NCBI RefSeq assembly: GCF_031180885.1
Contig: NZ_JAPSLK010000012.1
Coordinates: 122,440 to 186,439, forward strand
Source of the DNA: Saccharothrix sp.
GTDB taxonomy: Bacteria; Actinomycetota; Actinomycetes; Mycobacteriales; Pseudonocardiaceae
Reading direction: 5' to 3'
Length of the DNA: 64,000 nt
The first letter of the stretch is position 1, and every line of letters starts with the position of its first letter. Below are positions 32,213-39,553 of the stretch, in pieces. The notes under the pieces are model-generated. The model saw only the letters and a program-made list of their open reading frames with translations. It was not told the DNA's origin and did no database searches. The position numbers and the translations under genes are program-made.

Positions 32213-32791
32213 TTGTCCGACCGCTTGACCCAGATCGCAGACGCAGCCGTCCACGTGGTGGCCACCAGGGGCATGCGAGGCCTGACCCACCGCGCCGTGG
32301 ACGCGCAGGCGGGCCTCCCCCAGGGCTCGACCTCCGCCTACTTCCGCACCCGCAAGGCACTCATCGAGGCCCTGGTCCGCCGCCTGGCCGAACAGGACAC
32401 CGCCGAGGTGACCGACTTGGTGGACGTGACCGACCTGGACGCCCTCGCGAAGGGTTCAGCGCAGGTACTCGACAGCTGGATGACCACGGGCCGCGAACGC
32501 ACCCTGGCCCGCTACGCCTGCCTACTGGAGGCAACCCACCACCCAGAACTACGAACAATCCTCACCCACGGCGCTCAATCCAGAGACATGGCACGCACAA
32601 TGCTCGAACGAGCAGGCGTGCCGGACGCGGAACGCCAAGGCCGAACCCTGGTCGCCTTCATAGACGGCCTCCTGTTCGACCGCCTGGTAGGAGCCGGCGC
32701 CCTCAACGCCCCGCAACCAGGCACACCAGAATCCATCACAGACCTGACCACCGCCATCCGCACCGCCCTACGCGCCATCTTCGGCCACTAG
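32213..32791 (+). CDS. TetR-family regulator of the divergent monooxygenase
   Basis: 192 residues. TTG start at 32213 is set by a strong GAAGGAGG (32201-32208); the frame reads open far upstream only as antisense of the monooxygenase gene. Helix-turn-helix: RLTQIADAAVHVVATRGMRG, then LTHRAVDAQAGLPQGSTSAYFRTRKALIEAL. The C-terminal half is helical, with FIDGLLFDRLV. Codons in its 3' half end in A or C more often than in neighbouring genes (for example CTA, ACA, CCA), suggesting a somewhat different origin. Expected to bind the palindromes just upstream and autoregulate. Confidence 0.9.
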   Translation: MSDRLTQIADAAVHVVATRGMRGLTHRAVDAQAGLPQGSTSAYFRTRKALIEALVRRLAEQDTAEVTDLVDVTDLDALAKGSAQVLDSWMTTGRERTLARYACLLEATHHPELRTILTHGAQSRDMARTMLERAGVPDAERQGRTLVAFIDGLLFDRLVGAGALNAPQPGTPESITDLTTAIRTALRAIFGH

Positions 32792-32873
32792 CCCCTTCTT
32801 TCGGCGCGCAGCCCCTGCTTTTCGACGCGCAGCGCCCGCTTTTCGACCCGCAGCGCCCGCTTTTCGGCGCGCA
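32791..32873. repeat. Four copies of a 21-bp tandem repeat after the TetR gene
   Basis: Units begin at 32791, 32811, 32832 and 32853, based on GCGCCCGCTTTTCGACGCGCA with few changes. The minus strand reads as a heptad (ALRAEKR-like) because 21 is a multiple of three, but no start or context supports a gene. First part of the gene-free island 32792-33556. Confidence 0.85.
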
Positions 32874-32913
32874 GCGCCGTCGGGCAGTGCCGCCGGGGCA
32901 CACACCTCAACCC

Positions 32914-33082
32914 GGGCTTCTTGCTTGTGTCATCCCCGTATGGCCCGCCCGAAGGGCTACCACAGATTTCCCGGGTGCAGCCAAAAAGTTTTGCGAGGAA
33001 CGAGCAAAAGTTTTTAGCGGCACCCGGGAAATCTGTGGTCGGCTTTGCCGGGCCATGCGGGGATGACACAAGCAAGAAGCCC
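32914..33082. repeat. 169-bp near-palindromic element
   Basis: The left arm from 32914 (GGGCTTCTTGCTTGTGTCAT) is the near-exact reverse complement of the right arm ending at 33082. The complementarity runs inwards through CACAGATTTCCCGGGTGC/GCACCCGGGAAATCTGTG to a core of GCCAAAAAGTTTTGC and GCAAAAGTTTTTAGC. A third, degenerate half copy with TTGTGTCATCC follows at 33088-33130. It resembles a MITE-like or REP-type element; no reading frame. Confidence 0.85.
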
Positions 33083-33181
33083 CCGCTCTTGCAGTTGTGT
33101 CATCCTTGGCGGCTCGCCCGCCGGCGAGGCTCTTTTAATCTTTAAAATTGCGCTTCCCCGCTCAAGTCCACGCTTCGCGGG

Positions 33182-33290
33182 GCTGAACGCAACGCGCTCC
33201 GCGCTGCTGGAGGAGGAACGCGCTTCGCGCTCTTGAACCGCGCTGACGCGCTCTCAAGCTGAACGCGCTGACGCGCTCTCAAGATCAAAG
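33182..33290. repeat. Degenerate ~25-bp repeats rich in GCGCTnCGCGCT palindromes
   Basis: About four units containing AACGCGCTTCGCGCTC or AACGCGCTGACGCGCTCTCAAG. Each unit can form a small hairpin. Non-coding. Confidence 0.6.
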
Positions 33291-33325
33291 CGGGCCTGGA
33301 GGCCCCCGGGGGTGGAAGGGCCGTC

Positions 33326-33452
33326 GGTTCGTCCCCGCACGGCCTGCCGGAGGCAACCACGCTTCGGTCCTTTCCGCAACCGGTAAAGCGTGGTTGCGGA
33401 AAGGACCGAACCGTGGTTGGGCTGCGCTCAGGCCGTACGGGGAACTAACCGA
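33326..33452. repeat. Long hairpin with 28-bp inner stem
   Basis: Arms 33353-33380 and 33391-33418 match over 28 bp with one mismatch around a 10-nt loop. Outer sequences (33326-33348 and 33430-33452, CGGTTCGTCCCCGCACGGCC against GGCCGTACGGGGAACTAACCG) extend the symmetry. It lies in the gap between the plus-strand TetR gene and the end of the minus-strand XRE gene, so it could be a double-sided terminator or a mobile repeat. Confidence 0.8.
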
Positions 33453-33556
33453 GGCCCTTGCTGTGGCTTGGCAAGCCCGAGCAAAAGCAGCGCCTGCGGC
33501 GCAAAAGCAGCCGCAGGCGCGGCGGAAAGCCCGCCGCGCCCGGCCGACAGGCCGTC

Positions 33557-33799
33557 CTAAGCGGATCGTTCGCTGCCGCTGCCCAACCTCGGGAACGGGT
33601 CGGTCGAGAACACGACCTCCACCGGCACCTCAAAATACTGCGCAATCCGCAGCGCGAGGTAAAGGCTGGGACTGTACTCCCCGCGCTCCAAGTACCCCAC
33701 CGTCTGGTAATGGATACCCAAAGCCTCGGAGAGCTGCCGGCGGGAGACGCCGCGTTCCGCCCGCAGCATCGCGATCCGGTTGTAGACGGTCTCGCTCAC
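33557..33799 (-). CDS. Small XRE-family HTH regulator
   Basis: 80 residues from GTG 33799, overlapping the permease stop by GTGA. The sequence VYNRIAMLRAERGVSRRQLSEALGIHYQTVGYLERGEYSPSLYLALRIAQYF is the typical short Cro/C1-type regulator with no effector domain. Such genes commonly close ABC-2 transporter operons in firmicutes and actinobacteria. Probably controls the operon it ends. Confidence 0.9.
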   Translation of the reverse strand: MSETVYNRIAMLRAERGVSRRQLSEALGIHYQTVGYLERGEYSPSLYLALRIAQYFEVPVEVVFSTDPFPRLGSGSERSA

Positions 33800-34650
33800 C
33801 CCATGCCCCTCTGCAACGCCGCTTGTCGGCGCTGCTCCATGTCGGCACCCGACTCGCGGCGGGCCATCCGTCGCAGGATCGTAGGCGCGAGTGCGAACCC
33901 GACGACCGCCCACACCCCCAGGACGCCCACCATCTCGAACGTCCGCCACGAACCGCCGATCTCGGTGGCCGCCGCCGCGTCCGGCAGGAGAGCCGACCGA
34001 GCCCCCAAGCCGACCCAGTACACCGGGAACACCTGCCCCAAGCCCTGCAACCAGCCGGGCAGCGCCTGGATCGGGTAGAAGACGCCCGAGATCGCCACCA
34101 CGCCCATCATCGGCAGCATCGTGAAGCCCATGGCCCCCTGCGGGCTCTTGGCGAGCGACCCGGCGATCGCGCCCCACGGCAGGGTCGCGGCCAGTCCCAG
34201 CAACAACACAGGCAGCACCGCCAGCCAACCCAGGAAGCCGGCATCCGTCAGGTTCGGAATCAGGATCAACGCCGGGAGGATGCCGACCACCAACCCGAAG
34301 AAGATGTCAAGGGACGTCTGCGTCACCCGACCGACCACGTACCCGACCATCCCGTTGGGCACGGCCTTGGCCCGCAGCAGAGTCCCGTCCTCGCGGTTGA
34401 GCGACAACTGCCCGGCCGGCCCCACCAAACCACCGAACGCGACCGACGCGCCGATCATGCTCGGCAGCGACAACGCGGCCAACGACAGCGTGGTGCCCTC
34501 GATCTTCGAGTCCTTCTGGAAGAACAGGACCAGGGTGTAGGCGATGGCGATGAACAGGTTGAACACCTGGTCCGAGCTGCCCAGCGAGTGCCGGAACTCC
34601 GTCCAGCCGCGCTGGAAGCCCAACCCCACCGCGTGCCTCGTCGCGTTCAC
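33796..34650 (-). CDS. ABC-2 type transporter permease
   Basis: 284 residues from GTG 34650, overlapping the ATPase stop by GTGA. Six membrane helices and the ABC-2 signature in the fifth helix region (MLPMMGVVAISGVFYPIQALPGWLQGLGQVFPVYWVGLGARSALL). The open frame continues to 35622 only as a shadow of the ATPase gene. With the ATPase it forms an exporter of the DrrAB or NodIJ type, for drugs or lipids; cargo unknown. Confidence 0.92.
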   Translation of the reverse strand: MNATRHAVGLGFQRGWTEFRHSLGSSDQVFNLFIAIAYTLVLFFQKDSKIEGTTLSLAALSLPSMIGASVAFGGLVGPAGQLSLNREDGTLLRAKAVPNGMVGYVVGRVTQTSLDIFFGLVVGILPALILIPNLTDAGFLGWLAVLPVLLLGLAATLPWGAIAGSLAKSPQGAMGFTMLPMMGVVAISGVFYPIQALPGWLQGLGQVFPVYWVGLGARSALLPDAAAATEIGGSWRTFEMVGVLGVWAVVGFALAPTILRRMARRESGADMEQRRQAALQRGMG

Positions 34651-35543
34651 AGGGCCGCCACCTCCTGGCCGGTCATCTGGCCGCTCTCGAACCGCTGCAC
34701 CAGTTCCAGGTACGTGTCCTCCAACGTGCTGCGCCGCACCTCCAGCTCCGAGATCCCGTTGGGGTGCTGCCCCAGCAGGGTGCGCACGAACGCGGTGGCG
34801 TCGTCGGTGGCGTGGACGTGCCGGGTGCCGTCCTGCGTCCAGCGCACCTCGGACTGGCCCTCGACCTGCCGGCTGAGCTGGTCGGGGCTCCCGTCGGCGA
34901 TGATCTTCCCGCCCGCCAGCACCAGGATGCGGTCGGCGAGCTTCTCCGCCTCGGCCAGGTCGTGCGTGGTGAGCAGGATCGTCATGCCCTCCAGGTCGGA
35001 CAGCCGGTGGACCAGGTCGTGGAAGTCCCGCCGGGCGTGCGGGTCGAAGCCCGCGGTCGGCTCGTCGAGGAACAGCAGTTCCGGTTTGCCGACGATGCCG
35101 ATCGCCACGTCCAGCCGGCGCCGCTGGCCGCCCGACAACTTGCCGCTCTTCTTGTGCGCGTGCTCTTCGAGCCCGACGGTCTTGATCAGCTCGTCGGTGT
35201 CGAACGGCCGCGTGCGCTCGGGTGTGCCGTAAGGCTCGTAGTACCTGCCCAAGTGGTCCAGCAGTTCGCGGACCTTCCACCGCGCGTGGTCGCGCCACGA
35301 CTGGAGCACCACGCCCAGCTTCGCGCGCCACAGCTCGTCGCCCTTGGCCGGGTCGACGCCCAGCACCCGGACGTGGCCCGCGGAGGGCATCCGGAAGCCC
35401 TCCAGGATCTCGATCGTCGTGGTCTTGCCCGCCCCGTTCGGCCCGAGCAGGGCGACCACCTCGCCCCGCTCGGCCGTGAAGTCCACCCCGTGCAGCACGT
35501 CCGCGGTGCCGTAGCGCATCCGCAGGCCCCGCACTTCGATGAC
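34647..35543 (-). CDS. ABC-2 transporter ATPase subunit
   Basis: 298 residues if translation begins at TTG 35543, which lies 8 nt after GGAGG; GTG 35552 is the alternative. Walker A LLGPNGAGKTTT, Q-loop VVLQSWRDHARW, signature LSGGQRRRLDVAIG, Walker B LLFLDEPTAGFD and H-loop LLTTHDL are all intact. First gene of the ATPase-permease-XRE operon. The upstream region 35586-35625 contains short CTACTAC and CGTACTAG palindromes that could be operator sites. Confidence 0.92.
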   Translation of the reverse strand, partial: VIEVRGLRMRYGTADVLHGVDFTAERGEVVALLGPNGAGKTTTIEILEGFRMPSAGHVRVLGVDPAKGDELWRAKLGVVLQSWRDHARWKVRELLDHLGRYYEPYGTPERTRPFDTDELIKTVGLEEHAHKKSGKLSGGQRRRLDVAIGIVGKPELLFLDEPTAGFDPHARRDFHDLVHRLSDLEGMTILLTTHDLAEAEKLADRILVLAGGKIIADGSPDQLSRQVEGQSEVRWTQDGTRHVHATDDATAFVRTLLGQHPNGISELEVRRSTLEDTYLELVQRFESGQMTGQEVAAL

Positions 35544-35703
35544 CAAGCCCGTCACCTCCCCCTGTCGAAGTCCTCGGGCAGTTTGTAGCACACCTACTAC
35601 ATCTCGTACTAGCTCGCTTCACTTACGGCTTATTTACTTCACGGGTTCGTGAACCTTCTGTAGCTTGAAAAACAGGTCCCTGACGCACTGGGAGGTGTGC
35701 GAG

Positions 35704-36903
35704 ATGACCGAAACGCTGTACCCCGAACTGCCCACCACGCGCAGCTCGGCCTTCGATCCGCCCGCGGCACTGGGGGTGTTGCGCGAGACGGAGCCGATCT
35801 CCAGGATGTCCTTCCCGGACGGCCACCTGGGTTGGCTCGTGACCACGCACGCGCTCGCGCGCGAGGTGTTGGCGGACGTCCGGTTCAGCAACCGGGCCGA
35901 ACTCCAGCACTCGCCGATCCGCGCGGGCGGCAAGCCGATCCCGCCGCAGCCGCCGGCCAAGCCCGGCTTGTTCATCAGCATGGACGGCCAGGACCACGCC
36001 AAGTACCGGCGGCTGCTGACCGGCCAGTTCACCGTCCGGCGGATGAACCAGCTGATCCCCCGGATCGAGGCCATCGTGCGCGACCACCTGGCCGACGTGC
36101 GGGCGCAGGGCCCGGGTGTCGACCTCGTGGAGACGTTCGCGCTGCCGGTGCCGTCGATGGTGATCTGCGAACTGCTGGGCGTGCCCTACGACGAGCGCGA
36201 GTCGTTCCAGCGGGACACGAAGACCTCGTTCACCCTGAGCCAGGACTTCGAGGAGATCCAGGCGGCGTTCGACCGGATCGAGGACTTCGTCGCCGACCTG
36301 GTCCGGCGCAAGCACGACGAGCCGGGCGACGACATGCTCACCGGCCTGGTCGAGACCGGCGAGCTGACCGACGAGGAAGTCACCAACATGGGGCTCCTCC
36401 TGCTGATCGCCGGCCACGAGACGACGGCGAACATGCTGGGCATCGGCACGCTCACCCTGCTCGACCACCCGGACCAGCTGGAGGCGCTGAAGGACGACCC
36501 GTCCTTGATCGACAACACGGTCGAGGAGCTGATGCGGTACCTGTCGATCGTCCAGTTCGGCGCGACCCGCGTCGCGCTGGAGGACGTGGAACTGGGCGGT
36601 GTCACCATCGCGGCCGGGGAAGCGGTCAGCATCTCCATCCCGGCCGCGAACCGCGACCCCGCCAAATTCGACCGGCCGGAGGACTTCGACATCCGCCGGC
36701 CTGCCACCGGGCACGTCGCGTTCGGGCACGGTGTCCACCAGTGCCTCGGTCAGCAGTTGGCGCGCATCGAGATGCGGGTGGGCTTCACCGAGCTGTTCCG
36801 CGAGTTCCCGGACCTGCGCCTGGCGGTGCCGGTGGAGGAGGTGCCGATGCGGGACGACATGGCCATCTACGGCGTGCACAAGCTGCCGGTGGCGTTCTCA
36901 TGA
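35704..36903 (+). CDS. Cytochrome P450 monooxygenase
   Basis: 399 residues from ATG 35704, set by GGAGG (35691-35695). Class I bacterial P450: I-helix AGHETT (236-241), K-helix E275-L-M-R278, and heme-binding FGHGVHQCLG with Cys347. The start of a conserved N-terminal motif, FDPPAALGVLRETEPI, resembles the CYP105/CYP107 group. A ferredoxin gene overlaps its stop, supplying electrons. No biosynthetic cluster surrounds it, so the substrate is unknown. Confidence 0.95.
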   Translation: MTETLYPELPTTRSSAFDPPAALGVLRETEPISRMSFPDGHLGWLVTTHALAREVLADVRFSNRAELQHSPIRAGGKPIPPQPPAKPGLFISMDGQDHAKYRRLLTGQFTVRRMNQLIPRIEAIVRDHLADVRAQGPGVDLVETFALPVPSMVICELLGVPYDERESFQRDTKTSFTLSQDFEEIQAAFDRIEDFVADLVRRKHDEPGDDMLTGLVETGELTDEEVTNMGLLLLIAGHETTANMLGIGTLTLLDHPDQLEALKDDPSLIDNTVEELMRYLSIVQFGATRVALEDVELGGVTIAAGEAVSISIPAANRDPAKFDRPEDFDIRRPATGHVAFGHGVHQCLGQQLARIEMRVGFTELFREFPDLRLAVPVEEVPMRDDMAIYGVHKLPVAFS

Positions 36904-37091
36904 GGGTCGAGGTGGACCCGGACCGCTGCGCCGGTTCGGGCATGTGCGCCCTGACCGACCCGGCGGTCTTCGACCAGTCCGACGAGGACGGCACCGTGGT
37001 CCTGCTGGACCCGACCGCCGCCGGTCACGAACGGGAGGCCCGTGAGGCCGCCCACCTGTGCCCGGCGGGCGCCATCAAGGTGATCGAGTAG
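36900..37091 (+). CDS. 3Fe-4S type ferredoxin, P450 redox partner
   Basis: 63 residues; ATG overlaps the P450 stop (ATGA). Three cysteines in the pattern Cys10-x5-Cys16 ... Cys54-Pro (DRCAGSGMCALTDP and LCPAGAI), with Ala-Gly-Ser where a fourth ligand would be, as in SoyB/FdI-type ferredoxins serving actinomycete P450s. Negatively charged surface typical for docking to P450. Confidence 0.95.
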   Translation: MRVEVDPDRCAGSGMCALTDPAVFDQSDEDGTVVLLDPTAAGHEREAREAAHLCPAGAIKVIE

Positions 37092-37096
37092 CAACA

Positions 37097-37133
37097 CGAG
37101 CCCGGGCCGCCAGACGATGGCGGCCCGGGCTCG
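37097..37133. terminator. Bidirectional hairpin terminator
   Basis: Perfect 16-bp stem (37097-37112 with 37118-37133) and a 5-nt loop, starting 5 nt after the ferredoxin stop. It also lies 41 nt beyond the end of the convergent glycosyltransferase gene. Confidence 0.88.
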
Positions 37134-37173
37134 CCTCGCCGTCGGGAGGCGAAGGCCGCCGAGCCGACGACCG

Positions 37174-39018
37174 CTATCGGGCGGCGACCTCGGCCAAGCC
37201 GCTGCGGCCCACGGACTGCCACCGCACCGGCGTCCCGTGCAAGGCCGTCACCAGCGACTTCACCACCACCAGGTACGTCAACTGCCGATAGGCCAACTGC
37301 TGCAACGGGAACGTCCACAACGGCCGCAACGACTCCCCGTCCAACCGCAGCGCGTACCCCGCGCTCACCGTCTGCATGAGCAGGAACAGCGCCCAGACCA
37401 CCAACGCCCAAGGCGCGTCCGCGATGAAGGCCCCGTAGACCACGTACACGTCCAACGCCGGCGCGAGCAACGGCAGCACCACGTGGAACAGCAACAGGTA
37501 CGCCAGCCCCAGCCGGCCCATCCGCCCCCGCGCCGCCCGGTGCTTCCACATCGACTGGAACGTGCCGTAGGACCACCGGTACCGCTGCCGGTACAGCCCC
37601 CGCACCCCGGTCGGCACCTCGGTCCACGCCCGCGCCCCCGGCTCGTACACCACCCGCCACCCCGCCCGGGTGATCGCCATCGTCACGTCGGTGTCCTCGG
37701 CCAGCGTCTCCGCGCTGATCCCGCCGACCTGCGCCAACGCGTCCCGCCGGAACGCGCCGATCGCGCCGGGGATCGTCGGCAGGCAGCCCAGCGCGTTGAG
37801 GATCTGCCGGTCCAGGTTCGACCCCGCGCAGTACTCCAGGTGCTGCCACCGCCCGAACACCCCGCCCCGGTTGGCGACCTTCACGTTCCCGGACACCGCG
37901 CCCACGCCCGGCAGGCCCAGCGGCCGGACGACCTTGCTCACCGTGTCCGGCTCGAACACCGTGTCGCCGTCGACCAGCACCAGGGCGTCGTACCGGGCCG
38001 CGGCGATGCCCGCGTTCAGCGCGGCCGGCTTGCCCGCGTTGGCCTGGCGGAGCACCCGCACGCCCGGCAGTCCCAGGTCCTCCACCAGCGCGGCGGTGCC
38101 GTCGGTCGACCCGTCGTCGACCACCACCACCTCGACCGGGGCCGGGTGCTTCGACGTGGCGATCGAGGTCACGGCGGCCACGATGTTCGCGGACTCGTTG
38201 TACGCGGGCACGACCACCGACACCGGCGGCGCGTGGTCCACGTCCACCACCGCGTCGAGCCGCCGCAGCCGCCGCGAAGTGTGCGCCAGGCCCAACTGCA
38301 TGACGGTCCGCAGCAACGCCAGCACCGCGACGATCGCACTCAACACGCCCAGCACGACCACGACGGTCCCGCCGTGCCGCTGGGCGAGCGCCAGCGCGTG
38401 CCCGGTCACCCGCTGCCCGAACCCGGCCTCGACCACCCCGCGCCCGGTCACCGAGTCCAGCCCCGCGAACCGGTGCCCGGGGTACCGGTCGGCCAGCAGG
38501 TCCACCACGCCGGGGGCGCTGCTGGTGATGTGCAACCGGATCACCCGACCGACGTCCGTGGCCGCCAGGATCGCTTCGGGATCGCGCACCGAGACGTCGA
38601 CGGTCTCCGGGTCCGCCTCCGAAGATCCACTGTGGACCGGGGCCACCGCCGCCAGCGCCGCCCGGCTGAAAGCGCCGTCCAGCGAGGAATCCGGACCGGC
38701 GCGGAACGTCCCGACGCCGACCTCGTGGCCCTCGTCCACCATGCGCCGCACCACGTCCGGGTGCCGGTTGACCGCCGAACCGACCACGAAGAACGTGGCC
38801 CGCACCTTCCGGGCCGCCAACCGGTCCAGCAGCCGGGGCGTGTAGCGCGGGTCGGGACCGCCGTGGAAGACCAGCACGACCGTCCCGGGCGGCACCGGCT
38901 CGGCCGGCACGGGCACCCGCGGCGACGTCGGCGGCACCGCCGTCGCGTACGCGTGGAAGCTCAACGCCCCCAACAACAACGCCAACCCCACCAGCAGCGA
39001 GACCCAGTGCGATCTCAC
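37174..39018 (-). CDS. GT2 glycosyltransferase fused to a degenerate NodB deacetylase domain
   Basis: 614 residues from GTG 39018. Residues 6-24 are a membrane helix. A NodB-like domain (about 43-215) follows: TFDDGP of active enzymes reads VFHGGPDPRYT (50-60) and the GNHTxxH metal motif reads GVGTFRAG (101-108), so metal ligands and catalytic base are lost. After a second helix (about 218-240) comes a processive GT2 domain with DDGSTDGT (301-308), DGD, an ED motif (LAEDTDVT) and QRYRW, all intact, then several C-terminal helices. Intact relatives make or modify beta-linked GlcNAc polymers. It forms an operon with two small membrane proteins and is divergent from an LCP gene. Confidence 0.9.
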   Translation of the reverse strand: MRSHWVSLLVGLALLLGALSFHAYATAVPPTSPRVPVPAEPVPPGTVVLVFHGGPDPRYTPRLLDRLAARKVRATFFVVGSAVNRHPDVVRRMVDEGHEVGVGTFRAGPDSSLDGAFSRAALAAVAPVHSGSSEADPETVDVSVRDPEAILAATDVGRVIRLHITSSAPGVVDLLADRYPGHRFAGLDSVTGRGVVEAGFGQRVTGHALALAQRHGGTVVVVLGVLSAIVAVLALLRTVMQLGLAHTSRRLRRLDAVVDVDHAPPVSVVVPAYNESANIVAAVTSIATSKHPAPVEVVVVDDGSTDGTAALVEDLGLPGVRVLRQANAGKPAALNAGIAAARYDALVLVDGDTVFEPDTVSKVVRPLGLPGVGAVSGNVKVANRGGVFGRWQHLEYCAGSNLDRQILNALGCLPTIPGAIGAFRRDALAQVGGISAETLAEDTDVTMAITRAGWRVVYEPGARAWTEVPTGVRGLYRQRYRWSYGTFQSMWKHRAARGRMGRLGLAYLLLFHVVLPLLAPALDVYVVYGAFIADAPWALVVWALFLLMQTVSAGYALRLDGESLRPLWTFPLQQLAYRQLTYLVVVKSLVTALHGTPVRWQSVGRSGLAEVAAR

Positions 39019-39143
39019 TGCCCCACCACAGTGGCGAGGATCACCAGCGCCAACCCCAGCAACGACGCCGCCACCGCGACGCCGACCACGCCCATCAGTC
39101 CCCGACGTCTGCCCGTCTCGTCGACGAAGACCTGCTTTGCCAC
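39015..39143 (-). CDS. 42-residue single-helix membrane protein
   Basis: Very small gene. GTG 39143 with GGGGGGAA 5 nt upstream. A basic cytoplasmic start (DETGRRR) precedes one helix (GLMGVVGVAVAASLLGLALVILATVVG). Its stop overlaps the glycosyltransferase GTG by 4 nt and its start overlaps the DUF6542-like gene by 49 nt, so it is translationally embedded in the operon. It may be an accessory subunit of the synthase; no family recognised. Confidence 0.6.
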   Translation of the reverse strand: MAKQVFVDETGRRRGLMGVVGVAVAASLLGLALVILATVVGQ

Positions 39144-39499
39144 CACGTTCCCCCCACACGAACCACCGCGACGACGACGCCCGCCGCCACCGCGACCGCC
39201 ATCGACGGGAACGCCCGCACCACCAGCGGCGCGGACGAGATCACCAACTCCCGCAACGACTTCCCACCCAGAGCGGCGCCGCCCACCACGAGCGCCGCGC
39301 ACAGCACCGGCGGCGCGGGGACGACCGTCCACAGCCCCACCGGCCGCACGACGGCGGCCGCCACCACGGCACCGACCACCAGGAAGACGCCGAAGAGCCA
39401 CCCGGGTTGCTCCCCGTCCACCCAGGTGCCGATGCCGGCGAACACCCCGGCCACCGCGAGCGCGGCGAGGCTCGGCAGGTGTGAGATCCGGTCAACCAC
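39095..39499 (-). CDS. Four-helix membrane protein, DUF6542-like
   Basis: About 134 residues with four membrane helices (LAALAVAGVFAGIGTWV; WLFGVFLVVGAVVAAAVV; LWTVVPAPPVLCAALVVGGAAL; AVAVAAGVVVAVVRVG). The phrase GLWTVVPAPPVLCA fits an actinobacterial domain of unknown function (DUF6542, from memory). GTG 39499 has GGGGG upstream; TTG 39520 is possible. It heads the operon leading into the glycosyltransferase. Confidence 0.65.
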   Translation of the reverse strand: MVDRISHLPSLAALAVAGVFAGIGTWVDGEQPGWLFGVFLVVGAVVAAAVVRPVGLWTVVPAPPVLCAALVVGGAALGGKSLRELVISSAPLVVRAFPSMAVAVAAGVVVAVVRVGGTWWQSRSSSTRRADVGD

Positions 39500-39553
39500 C
39501 GCGCGCCCCCAGCGTCTCAACGGCCATAGGCTACGCGACGGGGGGTGTGGTTG

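Noticed and set aside
32788..33075. Minus-strand frame encoding RAEKRALRVEKR-like heptads
   Set aside because: It is a translation of the 21-bp tandem repeat; no ribosome-binding site, and the repeat recurs in non-coding DNA at 63775.
35704..37091. P450-ferredoxin pair as part of a biosynthetic cluster
   Set aside because: It is flanked by an efflux operon and a terminator, with no core biosynthetic gene next to it.
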